A DNA stretch of 64,000 nucleotides, taken from the NCBI RefSeq assembly GCF_033807575.1, contig NC_084707.1:8232550-8296549 (forward strand), given 5' to 3'. The position numbers and the translations under genes were made by a program. This document shows, in pieces, positions 11,184 through 21,773 of this stretch. The notes under the pieces were generated by a model, which did no database searches, was not told the origin of the DNA, and saw only the letters and a program-made list of their open reading frames with translations. This DNA comes from Cydia pomonella. Its lineage: Eukaryota > Arthropoda > Insecta > Lepidoptera > Tortricidae. The stretch's first letter is position 1, and every line of letters begins with the position of its first letter.

Positions 11184-12606
11184 ATTAGGGTTCCGTAGTC
11201 AACTAGGAACCCTTATAGTTTCGCCATGTCCGCCTGCGCCTGTCCGTCTGTCTGTCTGTCTGTCTGCCTGTCTGTCCGCGGCTTTGCTCCGTGGTCGTTA
11301 GTGCTAGAAAGATGAAATTTGGCATGGAAATATAAATCAATAAAACCGACAAAGACGTACAAAAAAAACTATTTTTTTAGGGTACTCCCCTAAAATATGA
11401 AAAAAATCGTGGAAGTAGAGCTTGACATTATCAGTTTAGCTGTTTTTGAGTTATCGCAAAAAATTTCCCCTTCATAGTAAAAAGACTTACGTCCACAGTT
11501 AAACGTTATTACGATATTAAAAGGGTTGTTAAAGTTATTTGGCATTATTTAAGATAAAAATTTGCTTATTTTACTCTCTCTATTTTTATTTAATATTGAA
11601 TTTGTCTAAAACAGTTTCATTGGCTGTATGAGTAACGACGTTGACTATTGGCAGTTTTAGAACGAATGAGTAAAAATTAAAAAGTAAGAGGCAATCCCGC
11701 TAATTTTATATTCATTTATTGCACTCGTGTACGATGCATTATGTCTAGGACTTATTGTTATACGAGTACTTTGCTTTTTCATACTTTAATGAACCAAATC
11801 ATTTTAAAATTACTGCAGTTTGCTAAAATATGTGTTTTATTCATGTATAGTATATAGCAATCTAAATGTTTTTCGCTATAGGATATTTATCTTTAGATAT
11901 GCAAAGTCTCCGATTGAGAGTAAGTCTGTTACTTTAATTAGGTACTGATTATGCAAATTTTCCCATTTATTTAACTCGGGTGAAAGGTACTAAAATAAAA
12001 TAAAATAAACTAAAGAATCTACTAACCGAAAAGTCGTACTACACAATTGACGAGTTTTTAAATGATAATAAGTTGTTAGAATGGAACCCGTAAGGCAATA
12101 TGTTACCTATCAATAATATGACCTCTTTCATCTTTTGTTATTTTGTTATTTTATAATGTAAATAATTGTAGAAAATTGTGACACTAAATTGTTGATTGAG
12201 TTTCGGATTGGCATAAAGCATAACCATTAGTATTAACTTTGACATTGATGAATTAACCTAGGTAGATATGCGTTTGTATAATATTATAAATAACGTTGAT
12301 AAGCGAATATGCACGAATTTATAAGTACTATAGTATATAAGTAGGTAATTAGGTACCTCATAAGTACTAACATTATGCGCCCTATCCGGGTGTCATGTAC
12401 TGACTACATCCAACTAACATCTTCTGTAATGCACATGACTTTTAATGTTGAATAAATGAAATGAAATGAAATGAAAGTACCGTTTCATCCCTTGGTTAAC
12501 AAACTACTATACTTTAAGCTCCAGTTTAGCTTATTGCGACGGAAGAGTAACTAGTAACTACGGAACCCTACACTGAGCATGGCCCAACATGCTCTTGGCC
12601 GATTTA
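11184..12606. repeat. GGTTCCGTA...CGGAACCC lepidopteran repeat, long copy
   Basis: It begins TTAGGGTTCCGTAG with an early GGAACCCTTATAG and a TCTG/TCCG-rich run (11238-11278). It ends CTACGGAACCCTACACTGAG followed by CTCTTGGCCG. The same termini bracket 21780-23093 and 29158-29445. The interior is AT-rich and non-coding. Such elements are abundant in Lepidoptera; a non-autonomous (Helitron-like) nature is a guess. The unusual length of 1.4 kb suggests nested insertions. Confidence 0.55.
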
Positions 12607-12640
12607 ATTCAATACATATTCTTTCTTTATTTGCCATGCC

Positions 12641-12916
12641 CTAACGGACGTCGGCGACCACCTTTGCCATTTCTCTCCTGCTCTTGGCCATTCTTGCCAG
12701 TATGGCTGCGTTACTCACGTTCGTCCATTTTTTAATGTTGTCAAGCCAGATGAACCTCCTTCTATCCCTTCCCCTCTTGCCATTAATTTTTCCTTCCAAT
12801 ATTAGTTGTAGTATATTATATTTGTCATTTCTGTATACAATATGTCCAAAATAAGATATTGTCCTATTTTTCACCTTAACCAAAACCTCCAACTTTTTCT
12901 TCATACATACATACAA
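12641..12916 (-). pseudogene. C-terminal remnant of a non-LTR retrotransposon reverse transcriptase
   Basis: The minus-strand frame reads through a typical tail of RTE-like endonuclease/reverse transcriptase polyproteins: SYFGHIVYRNDKYNILQL, then LEGKINGKRGRDRRR, W-L-D-N-I-K-W and a final REMAKVVADVR. About 90 residues survive; the endonuclease and the catalytic RT motifs are missing. This is a 5'-truncated dead insertion, the usual outcome of target-primed reverse transcription. The clade assignment is moderately secure. Confidence 0.8.
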
Positions 12917-12919
12917 ACA

Positions 12920-14600
12920 TACCTAATATATGCCTAATACATATTAGGCATACCAATTTGTCTCTTGTTTGCCTGCAAGGTTTTCTTAGGTAGGCGATAA
13001 GCAGATTTTGTCTCAAGCAAAATGATACGCAAGACTCGTAAGCGATATTTGTATTAAGTACCTACTCCCTTTACGAGTACCTATCGTATGAATCGTATCA
13101 CATAATTATTGTACGTACACTCTACTACCTCGAAATTAGTCGCATAAAAACATAATTTACTCACATGAAAACTTTGAAAATACCCAATATACTCGTATCT
13201 TTTTAGAGGACACTCAACTGACAGGATAAATAAGTGTCATTGGACGCAAGTGGCATTTATATGATAATTTGCCATCTAACAGTTCATTCCCCCAAATCTA
13301 TCAATTCGAAAAATAAGTATGACTAAGTGAATGGACATATGGATAACAGCTGACCTACTAACTCACTTATCCGTTGTGCCACGCAGAAATTCAATTCAAT
13401 AATTTATGATAATTATGCATAATTTTGCTACTGATAAGTGAAAGAAAAGGTGTCCTTACTTCCTTAGCCATGATTAAGAAGTATGTAAAGAGACTATCCT
13501 TTCAAACCGCAGCAACACATGTCGGGCCCTCTTAGTATGAAAGGGAGTCTAATTAAGAGGGCGTCGAACGAAACACGCTTTAATTACGAAAGTTTGTTTC
13601 ATTTTGCCAACTTATTTTTTTTTATTACATATATTGCAATTATCATATTATTTACACTTATTTTAATTCATTTTTCTACTCATCGACTGTAATGGTTGAA
13701 TTAAGATTTCGTATACCAAACTGTAATTGGGTAATTTACATGTATGGGCTCGCCGCGGCCAAGAGGACGAAACAAAACAATAGCTTAAAATAGTTATTTA
13801 TGTTAGGTTGTATAGTAGAAACAATTGCTTCATAAGTCATAAACGCACATGTGACACCCTTAATATAGCAACATCCATAGCCTACGAAAACCGCTTATTA
13901 GTCTCCATAGGCTACGGTGGCCAAAATCGAGAAAAAACTGTCCAAAAATTGAATTTAACAAGGAGCAAGTACCAGGGCCTCATGAGTTACGAGGTGTCGT
14001 TGACCACCCAGCTGGGTCCCGGCGGCCGGGGCGAGTATGAAGGTATCGCGGCTGCTCGCGTATCTTAAATAGCTGTATACTTTTGGCTTGTTTACCTGTA
14101 TGATTTTATTAGTTTAAAGTATAATTTTTATTGACTCGTAGAAAAAGTATTGTATACAATAGGGATATAATCAAGCTTTTCAATCTCGTACCTCACTTTG
14201 GCAACTCAGCAAGCTTCGTTACAAAAACACGGTACTCGACTGAAAAGCTCTCTACTATATCACGATTGTATAAAATACTATTAGAGTCAAGTATAACATG
14301 AAATCCTTTTTTTTTAGTACAATATGAGAATCACTAGTTAGTAGAAGTAGTACAGAATGCCTTCTGGCATTAAGTTCACCTTATTTACAATTTTTACAGC
14401 GCAATAAACTTTAAATAAATAAATATGTAAATATTCGTACCTATCCTTTTTTTGCATTTGAGTACCACTTTACGTCTAATACAAAATAAGGAACCTCTAT
14501 GTAAATGTTGCTGTAGATATCTACAGCAACATTTAGCAGGCAATTATTAACAGTATAATTATTAAAATGAAAACTGATTTGAAATTTAAACTATCACATT
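12920..14600. other. Intergenic DNA with a perfect 34-bp palindrome
   Basis: No gene is supported. A perfect 34-bp palindrome spans 14502-14535 (left half TAAATGTTGCTGTAGAT). A GC-richer patch at 13966-14065 gives a frame ending GPGGRGEYEGIAAARVS, but its upstream acceptor is poor and I recognise no homologue. Confidence 0.5.
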
Positions 14601-14621
14601 TGTAAATCGCGCGTGTTGGGA

Positions 14622-14700
14622 AGCGCTGGTGGCCTAGCGGTAAGAGCGTGCGACTTGCAATCCGGAAGTCACGGGTTCAAACCCGTAGACTTCCCTCTTT
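14622..14700 (+). mobile_element. tRNA-derived SINE head, truncated
   Basis: GGTGGCCTAGCGGTAAGAGC is an A-box-like block and GGGTTCAAACCCG a B box, spaced as in a tRNA. The anticodon stem does not pair (GCGAC against CCGGA), so this is a SINE head rather than a working tRNA gene. A closely matching head starts the complete SINE at 31632. The SINE body is missing here; the sequence after the head is unrelated. Confidence 0.75.
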
Positions 14701-15696
14701 TAATAATATAATTAGAAAAAAAAGACAGACAGGTAGTCTATCTCACGAGATACTGTCCCCTAAATCCAACGCGAGTTTTATTTTGAACTCTCATAATTCT
14801 CTTATATAAAATCCGCGCCAGCTTTGGTGAATCAATCTATATGGGTACAGTGATCAACACACAAACTAATTTACCAATATAAACGTGGAGTGTAGTAGCA
14901 ATGCACAGTAGTAGAAATAACCGAAGGTATGACTAAGGGCAGGTATTGCGTGCAAGGGTGGCAACATATGGGCATGACCGCTGTCAGGTGCCCGACACCT
15001 GTCAATGGGACCTGACGCTCGGCATGCTTCTAGTTTCCTTACCTACACGAATGAGGTGCTAATAGATACCGATCATTTAGTTCTTTTCGAAAATATCCTT
15101 GAAAAAGCACGTTATGTTCCAAGTATCAGGGTGTTAGACAATAGAAGAGGAGTCAAACATATTTAAGTAAAAAGTAGCTTCTGGTAGCACAATCGGAATA
15201 TAACCAACCTCAAAATCTCTGGAATAGTCCTGAAATTTGGTATTTATATAAATTAAAGGCCCCTTTTTCATGCCCACACCATTTGATATTTGGGGACCTC
15301 TAGGAATCGCAGCCATCATGGAAAATGTGTATCATCCAGGAGAAATATGCGTTTCCCTCTAAATCTACGTTCTCTATGAAAATATGGTGTAAGGCAACAT
15401 TAAAGCTTATTAAATTCTACACTAAAGAGTCCCAGATATCTTTGCGTAAAAAATACGTCTTGTTATAGAAAATCCTTGCTGGACCCAGATTTAGCCTTTC
15501 AGGTGATATTCTCTTAATAGGAAACTTGTAGGAATATGAATTCCACTTTTATCTATCTTCTTGTCCCATTGATAATCATTATGAAAGCTGCTAGGGACCT
15601 CATACTATTTAGTGTCACTGTGACTATAGGTACGAAATGGTACTGAAATTAAATTCCTCGACCTTACCTAAATAGATATAAATAAATAAATATTAT

Positions 15697-15945
15697 AGAA
15701 CATTATTATAGTCCCACAATAAGCTCACTAAGGCTTGTGTTGTGGGTACTTAGACAGCGATATATATAATATATACATATTTATACCTAAATACATAGGA
15801 AACATCCATGACTCAGGAACAAATATCCATGCTCATCACAGGAATAAATGCCCTTACCAGGATTTGAACCCGGGACCTTCGGCTTCATAGGCAAGGTCAC
15901 TACCCACTAGGCCAGACAGGTCGTCAACATAAATATATTCATATT
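15697..15945 (-). mobile_element. tRNA-derived SINE, minus strand
   Basis: Read on the minus strand it starts with GGCCTAGTGGGTAGTGACC (A box) and has CCGGGTTCAAATCCTGG (B box). A body with ATGAGCATGGATATTTG and a TATATATAATATAT stretch follows, and it ends near GCTTATTGTGGGAC. This arrangement is common in Lepidoptera. It lies 60 bp from the LTR element at 16005, which inserted beside it. Confidence 0.75.
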
Positions 15946-16004
15946 TATCGGTTATCCTTATTTCAGTCGGAAACACTGAAGTATATCCCGCCTGAAAAAG
16001 GTAG

Positions 16005-16624
16005 TGTGGGCTACTTTCCCACTTAAACTTACACTTATACATACACTTACACTTACTTACACTAAGCTTAATTAATTACATATTTACACTTATATAAAAC
16101 CTAATATTAATATATACACTTATATTTATTTATATACATATCTTTACATTTACTTATATCACTATATAAACGAATACAATATTATATTACATTTACACAA
16201 TAACAATATGCACGTTATGTTTACATATCATCCGTCAATTCTTGACGGTGCCAACAAGTCGTGTGCAATGCAAACGCGCACAGCGATAGCAGTCCTTTGT
16301 TCAGAGCACCCGGTTTTGAGATGCGCTCCGTGTCGGCCGGCTATCGCCGCGCCCCACCTCAGTCGATGCACGATACTGACGCGAAACGCATGTCGCTCAT
16401 GACCGCTAGACGCATAACGTTCGCTGTTGCTTTCGCTTTAATTTATAGTTTATTTTCTGTTTCTATCGTTCTTCCGTACTGTTACCTTCTGTGTTTCTAT
16501 CTTCCGAACTTTGGATATTCCTTCTGTGTTGTATATAATTGACATTATAATATTTATTGGAGAAATTGGTGTGTTTGGATTTCTGTGGCTGAGATACGCC
16601 ACGTACCTATCCGCAATCCCCATA
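16005..16624 (+). repeat. 5' LTR (620 bp)
   Basis: It starts TGTGGGCTACTTTCCC and ends GCAATCCCCATA. A TATATAAA box at 16163-16170 is a plausible promoter in the AT-rich first third. The second half is GC-richer. Read against the 3' LTR it matches base for base as far as I could check. The frames within the LTR occur in both copies and are not genes. Confidence 0.95.
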
Positions 16625-16625
16625 C

Positions 16626-16638
16626 TGGTGACCCCTGA
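16626..16638 (+). other. Primer-binding site, tRNA-Trp type
   Basis: TGGTGACCCC follows the 5' LTR after one base. It complements the CCA-bearing 3' end of insect tRNA-Trp over about ten bases before diverging. CsRn1-group elements are known to prime with tRNA-Trp. Confidence 0.75.
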
Positions 16639-16715
16639 AGAACACAGTGCCAGGAGGATATTACAGAAAACCGTACGTAGAAGTGTCGAGAAAAATAGAC
16701 AAAGGAAATACCGCC

Positions 16716-17609
16716 ATGTCACCCGTCACACAAGTACCGGCCGGAGTGCCTGTTTCCACTCCACCATCCGTCACAACTGCACCGCTTGGTTCCACTACAA
16801 CAATAAGTCCGTCATCCGAAGTATTTAGAGTCGGAGTGCGACTTCCACCTTTTTGGCCGGAGGAACCCGAGATTTGGTTTTCACAGGTAGAGAGTCAATT
16901 TGACGTAGCCGGCATCACCAATGACTTGACAAAATTTCATTATGTCGTCAGCCAGTTAGATCGACAGTTTGCGAAGGAGGTCAGGGACATTATCACCAAT
17001 CCACCGGCAAGTAATAAATATGCTAAGCTGAAGAGCGAACTCATCAGTCGGCTGAGTGACACCACTGAGCGACAGATCCAGCAACTCCTGCATCATGAAG
17101 AGCTGGGAGACCGTAAACCGTCTCAATTCCTGCGTCACCTGCAGGCTCTAGCAGCTAAGCGCATTTCGGACGACGTTTTACGCATGATGTGGACCAACAG
17201 GTTACCCGCTAGCATACAAACTGTCCTCGCAGGGCATCCAGAGGCTTCGTTGGACATCCTCGCAGACCTTGCTGACAGGGTCCACGATATCGGCCCACGC
17301 TGCGCTTGTTCGTCGCACGTCGCTTCAGCAGGCACCGAGCAACCAGGTTCCAGTAATGACGCCTTAGCAAGGGAGATAGCTGCGCTCAGGAGAGTGGTTC
17401 GAGCCTTGAAGATGGACCGTGAAGGAGGAAGATCCCGCTCAAGGAATCCTAGCCGCTCCAGAAGGCAGAGTCGTTCCAGCACCAGATCTCAGTCCAGTTA
17501 CAGGAAATTTCCCATCTGCTGGTACCATTCTAGACACGGCGAGAACGCTAGCAAGTGCGTACAACCCTGCGACTACAAAAAGTCGGGAAATGCCATGGGC
17601 AGTCGGTAA
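16716..17609 (+). CDS. Gag polyprotein of the LTR element
   Basis: It packages element RNA into virus-like particles. The frame is open from a GTG at 16647, but the first ATG, at 16716 in a good context (CCGCC before it), gives 298 residues. The central region (residues about 35-200) has the helical retrotransposon capsid pattern, including PPFWPEEPEIWFSQVE. A basic Ser-Arg-rich stretch follows at about 230-262. The C-terminal zinc knuckle is C-X2-H-X9-C-X3-C (Cys268, His271, Cys281, Cys285), the CHCC order of the CsRn1 group rather than the usual CCHC. Its TAA overlaps the first pol ATG as TAATG. The frame is undamaged. Confidence 0.9.
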   Translation: MSPVTQVPAGVPVSTPPSVTTAPLGSTTTISPSSEVFRVGVRLPPFWPEEPEIWFSQVESQFDVAGITNDLTKFHYVVSQLDRQFAKEVRDIITNPPASNKYAKLKSELISRLSDTTERQIQQLLHHEELGDRKPSQFLRHLQALAAKRISDDVLRMMWTNRLPASIQTVLAGHPEASLDILADLADRVHDIGPRCACSSHVASAGTEQPGSSNDALAREIAALRRVVRALKMDREGGRSRSRNPSRSRRQSRSSTRSQSSYRKFPICWYHSRHGENASKCVQPCDYKKSGNAMGSR

Positions 17610-20600
17610 TGGCGACACCTGACCGCCCTGTCACATCGCGTCGCCTGTTTGTCACCGACAGAAGGTCGAAGCTGCAGTTTTTGGTCGACACCGGTAGCGA
17701 CCTCTGCGTCTTCCCCAAGTCGTTACTGCGCGAGCGCCGAGCACCGACGGGGTACAACCTATCTGCAGCCAATGGGACACCAATCGAAACCTTCGGTTAC
17801 GCGCATCTTAACCTGGACCTTGGTCTTCGACGCGACTTTCCATGGCGTTTTGTTGTAGCGGTGGTAACGAAACCGATTATAGGTGCGGATTTCCTAGCGC
17901 ACTATAATTTAATTGTAGATTGTGGTGGTAAAAGGCTAGGTCTTATTATAGATAAAACGACTAGTTTGTCTTCTCATGCTGTTTTTGCTACTAATAGCGC
18001 TGATATATTTTCTGTGAAGGTCATGAACGGCAGCGATTCTTGCTACCATCAAATATTGTCACAGGAATATCCTGAGATCACACGACCTGCTGGCACACAA
18101 CGCACTATACCTCACAACACACAACACCACATTCGCACTACTCCAGGTCCCCCGGTATCCTGCGCTCCACGACGTCTTGCCCCAGACAAGCTGAAGGTGG
18201 CGAGACAGGAGTTTGAAGGTATGTTGACTAGCGGTACAGCACGACCATCAGAGAGCCCTTGGTCTTCACCACTGCACCTGGCGCCTAAAAAAGATAATGG
18301 GTGGCGCCCCTGTGGTGATTACCGTCAGCTTAACGCTCGTACCATCCCTGACAAATATCCCATCAGGCATTTGCATGATTTTACCCACAGCATATCTGGT
18401 TGTAAGGTCTTTAGTACCATTGACCTCGTAAAGGCTTACAACCAGATACCTGTATGTCCGGAGGACATACCGAAGACGGCCATTACTACACCCTTCGGTA
18501 TGTTCGAGTTTCCGTTTATGACATTCGGACTCCGGAATGCAGGCCAAACCTTTCAGAGGTTCGTGGACGAGCTGACACGCGGGCTGGACTTCGTCTACTG
18601 TTACTTGGACGACTTCTTAGTCTTTTCCAGAGACGAAGAAGAGCACAAACAGCACCTGCGTGAAGTTTTTACCAGACTCCGAGACTACGGCATGGTAATC
18701 AACGTGTCTAAGTGCGTCTTTGGAGCTCCCCAGGTAACTTTTTTAGGTTACTTGATTTCGGAGAGCGGAACCAAACCCTTAGACACCAAAGTCCAAGCCA
18801 TACGTGACTTTCCACCACCCAAGGACGTCAAGCAGCTGAGGAAATTTTTGGGTATGGCCAACTTTTACAGGCGATTCCTGCCACATGCCGCCCAAATCCA
18901 GGCACCTCTCAACGCACTCCTAGGTGGAGCAGTCAAAGGTTCCAAATCCATCAACCTGACCGGCGATGCTCTGAAGGCTTTCAACGAGACCAAGGAAAGT
19001 CTATCCAACGCAGCGTTACTCGCTCATCCCGATTGTCGGGCTAAGCTAGCGTTGGTCACAGACGCATCAGACGTGGCACTTGGTGCGGTTTTACAGCAAC
19101 AGTTGCAGGACCAGGTATGGCAGCCGTTAGCTTTCTTTTCCCGGAAGCTGAGTCCATCCCAGACCAAATACTCGCCTTATGATCGTGAGCTGCTCGCAAT
19201 CTACGAAGGCATCAAATATTTTCGGCACATGCTAGAGGCGAGACACTTCACGATCTATACTGACCATAAGCCGATCAGTTTTGCTTTCCACGAGAGGAAG
19301 CATAACTGTTCGCCTAGGCAGTTTAGGCACTTGGACTATATATCCCAGTTCACGACCGATATAAGGCACATATCCGGCAAAGATAACGTTGTGGCCGACA
19401 CCTTATCTCGGATCGAGGAACTGGCGATACCTCTCGATCTTGCCGACCTAGCTAGATCTCAAGTGTCCGATCCCGAGCTCGCTGAGTACTTGACCTCATC
19501 TTCCCTGCGCTTGGTAAGAATGCCATTTCCGGGTAGTCCTGAACCTTTGTACTGCGACGTCAGTACACCGACTCCCCGACCATTCGTTACCAAAAAGTAC
19601 CGGAAAGCCGTTTTCGACAGTCTCCACTCATTAAGTCATCCTGGCGCTAACGTAAGTGCTAAAATTGTTGCTCAGCGTTTTGTATGGCCCAGCGTAAGGA
19701 AAGACTGCAGAGACTGGGCACGAGCTTGCGTGCCATGTCAACGGTCCAAGGTGAGCCGTCATGTGTCTGCACCTCTAGGCACATTTGAACTCCCTCGGGC
19801 TCGCTTTCAACAGGTACATATTGACCTAATCGGTCCTCTCCCTATTTCACAAGGCTTCCGCTATTGCTTGACAGCTATAGATCGCTTTACGCGATGGCCA
19901 GAGGTCGTACCCATAGCGGACATCACGGCAGAGACGGTGGCCAAAGCTTTATTGGCTGGCTGGATATCTAGGTTTGGATGTCCTGCAGATATTGTGACAG
20001 ACCGTGGTCGACAATTTGAGTCCACACTGTTTCAATATCTATCCAAGGCCATCGGATTCAAGCATAGACGCACGACAGCGTACCATCCAGCGTGTAATGG
20101 GATTTTGGAACGATTCCACAGGCAGCTCAAGGCCGCCATTACATGCCATGCTGACGCTAACTGGACCGAAATATTGCCCCAAGTGCTACTCGGCATACGC
20201 AGTGCTTTGAAAGAAGACTTACAAGCTTCCTCAGCCGAAATGCTGTACGGCGAGCCACTGCGACTTCCAGGCGAATTTTTCGATCCAAGCGTACCCGGTA
20301 CCACGGATATCACCGATTTTACCGCACGGTTACGCTCGTTCGCCTCGAAGTTAAAGCCTACGCCAGCTTCACGCCATAGCAAAGACAGAATCTTTGTGTT
20401 CAAAGAGCTAGCGACAGCTGAATACGTCTTCCTCCGTGAAGACGCTTCACGCGCTCCTCTAACACCTGTATACTCAGGCCCACACAGAGTTCTGGAGAGA
20501 ACTGATAAAGTTTTTAAACTCCTCATTAAAGGCAAACCGGTTACTGTGACCATCGACCGATTAAAACCTGCATATTACCTATCCGAGGACTTGACACTCG

Positions 20601-20746
20601 CTGATCAGAGGTCGACCACACCTGTCGCACCAGAAAATATACTGCGTGGGAGTCAGCATAGTGATCCTGAGCCTAGTCAAGCTAACGCACCTAGGACTAC
20701 TCGTTCTGGGAGGCAAGTACGTTTCCCAGACTATTATCGCCCTTAA
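17609..20746 (+). CDS. Pol polyprotein: protease, RT, RNase H, integrase
   Basis: It encodes 1045 residues from the ATG inside the TAATG junction; the frame opens at 17552, so it overlaps gag by 58 nt in the -1 frame. Aspartic protease: DTG at 27-29. Reverse transcriptase about 205-385, with YLDD at 332-335. RNase H about 480-600, with Asp485, Glu526 and Asp552. Integrase zinc finger His673, His677, Cys707, Cys710; catalytic triad Asp739, Asp798, Glu834 (D-X35-E). A GPY/F-like module (SGPHRVLERTDKVFKL) lies near 955-985. All catalytic residues seen are intact with no stop or frameshift. Expression is by re-initiation at TAATG or -1 slippage. Confidence 0.95.
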   Translation: MATPDRPVTSRRLFVTDRRSKLQFLVDTGSDLCVFPKSLLRERRAPTGYNLSAANGTPIETFGYAHLNLDLGLRRDFPWRFVVAVVTKPIIGADFLAHYNLIVDCGGKRLGLIIDKTTSLSSHAVFATNSADIFSVKVMNGSDSCYHQILSQEYPEITRPAGTQRTIPHNTQHHIRTTPGPPVSCAPRRLAPDKLKVARQEFEGMLTSGTARPSESPWSSPLHLAPKKDNGWRPCGDYRQLNARTIPDKYPIRHLHDFTHSISGCKVFSTIDLVKAYNQIPVCPEDIPKTAITTPFGMFEFPFMTFGLRNAGQTFQRFVDELTRGLDFVYCYLDDFLVFSRDEEEHKQHLREVFTRLRDYGMVINVSKCVFGAPQVTFLGYLISESGTKPLDTKVQAIRDFPPPKDVKQLRKFLGMANFYRRFLPHAAQIQAPLNALLGGAVKGSKSINLTGDALKAFNETKESLSNAALLAHPDCRAKLALVTDASDVALGAVLQQQLQDQVWQPLAFFSRKLSPSQTKYSPYDRELLAIYEGIKYFRHMLEARHFTIYTDHKPISFAFHERKHNCSPRQFRHLDYISQFTTDIRHISGKDNVVADTLSRIEELAIPLDLADLARSQVSDPELAEYLTSSSLRLVRMPFPGSPEPLYCDVSTPTPRPFVTKKYRKAVFDSLHSLSHPGANVSAKIVAQRFVWPSVRKDCRDWARACVPCQRSKVSRHVSAPLGTFELPRARFQQVHIDLIGPLPISQGFRYCLTAIDRFTRWPEVVPIADITAETVAKALLAGWISRFGCPADIVTDRGRQFESTLFQYLSKAIGFKHRRTTAYHPACNGILERFHRQLKAAITCHADANWTEILPQVLLGIRSALKEDLQASSAEMLYGEPLRLPGEFFDPSVPGTTDITDFTARLRSFASKLKPTPASRHSKDRIFVFKELATAEYVFLREDASRAPLTPVYSGPHRVLERTDKVFKLLIKGKPVTVTIDRLKPAYYLSEDLTLADQRSTTPVAPENILRGSQHSDPEPSQANAPRTTRSGRQVRFPDYYRP

Positions 20747-20756
20747 CCAGGTCTCT

Positions 20757-20768
20757 GGGGGGGAGTGA
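20757..20768 (+). other. Polypurine tract of the LTR element
   Basis: GGGGGGGAGTGA sits immediately before the 3' LTR, where plus-strand DNA synthesis is primed in LTR retrotransposons. Confidence 0.85.
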
Positions 20769-21388
20769 TGTGGGCTACTTTCCCACTTAAACTTACACTT
20801 ATACATACACTTACACTTACTTACACTAAGCTTAATTAATTACATATTTACACTTATATAAAACCTAATATTAATATATACACTTATATTTATTTATATA
20901 CATATCTTTACATTTACTTATATCACTATATAAACGAATACAATATTATATTACATTTACACAATAACAATATGCACGTTATGTTTACATATCATCCGTC
21001 AATTCTTGACGGTGCCAACAAGTCGTGTGCAATGCAAACGCGCACAGCGATAGCAGTCCTTTGTTCAGAGCACCCGGTTTTGAGATGCGCTCCGTGTCGG
21101 CCGGCTATCGCCGCGCCCCACCTCAGTCGATGCACGATACTGACGCGAAACGCATGTCGCTCATGACCGCTAGACGCATAACGTTCGCTGTTGCTTTCGC
21201 TTTAATTTATAGTTTATTTTCTGTTTCTATCGTTCTTCCGTACTGTTACCTTCTGTGTTTCTATCTTCCGAACTTTGGATATTCCTTCTGTGTTGTATAT
21301 AATTGACATTATAATATTTATTGGAGAAATTGGTGTGTTTGGATTTCTGTGGCTGAGATACGCCACGTACCTATCCGCAATCCCCATA
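20769..21388 (+). repeat. 3' LTR (620 bp)
   Basis: Same length and, by eye, the same sequence as the 5' LTR. Two long frames within it also translate identically in both copies, which supports zero or nearly zero divergence. Confidence 0.95.
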
Positions 21389-21773
21389 GTAGCAGCGTAA
21401 AAATAAGCTTTAGATTCCCTTCACTTTGCGTTGTCTAGGTACAGGAAAGACACGAACCTATTATAGCATACTACGGAATTTTGGTTAATAACAGGTAATT
21501 AACGGGTTTTTACATAAAATTAAAAACCGGTTTACATTCCGTAATACATAGGTACTATAACATGTGTATGACCCAGGGTCCCAGACCTACCAACTTCACG
21601 ATACTGAAATGAAGAAGTGGTAAAATTACTCCGAAGAAGTGTCAGTCATTTCGTCGACTCCCTTCCGCAACCGTAACTATAGCTATAGACCGCGGGCCAG
21701 GAGCATATTTCGTCAGTCATCGCCTCCTGGCTGATACTTTGTCAGATGATAGTTTAGCAGTTAGTTAGTAGAG

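Larger units (their letters stand above)
16001..21392 (+). mobile_element. Intact Ty3/gypsy LTR retrotransposon, CsRn1 type
   Basis: A complete element of 5384 bp (16005-21388) is flanked by a 4-bp target-site duplication, GTAG, at 16001-16004 and 21389-21392. The order is 5' LTR, primer-binding site, gag, pol (protease, RT, RNase H, integrase), polypurine tract, 3' LTR. There is no envelope gene. The CHCC Gag knuckle and a primer site matching tRNA-Trp point to the CsRn1 group, to which Bombyx Kamikaze belongs. Both frames are open throughout and I saw no LTR difference, so the insertion is very recent and may be active. GC content in gag-pol is well above the surrounding DNA. Confidence 0.95.

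Noticed and set aside
13808..14068. Possible exon ending GPGGRGEYEGIAAARVS
   Set aside because: The GC-rich tail looks coding, but there is no good splice acceptor, no partner exon and no family I recognise.
14622..14700. Candidate tRNA gene (tRNA-Cys or tRNA-Ala)
   Set aside because: A and B boxes are good, but the anticodon stem does not pair and the same head starts a full SINE at 31632. It is a SINE head, not a tRNA.
16208..16542. Open frames of 64 and 93 codons in the LTR
   Set aside because: They occur identically in both LTRs, overlap each other in different frames and have no recognisable product.
17135..17482. Minus-strand frames inside gag and pol
   Set aside because: They are shadows of the well-supported plus-strand polyproteins.
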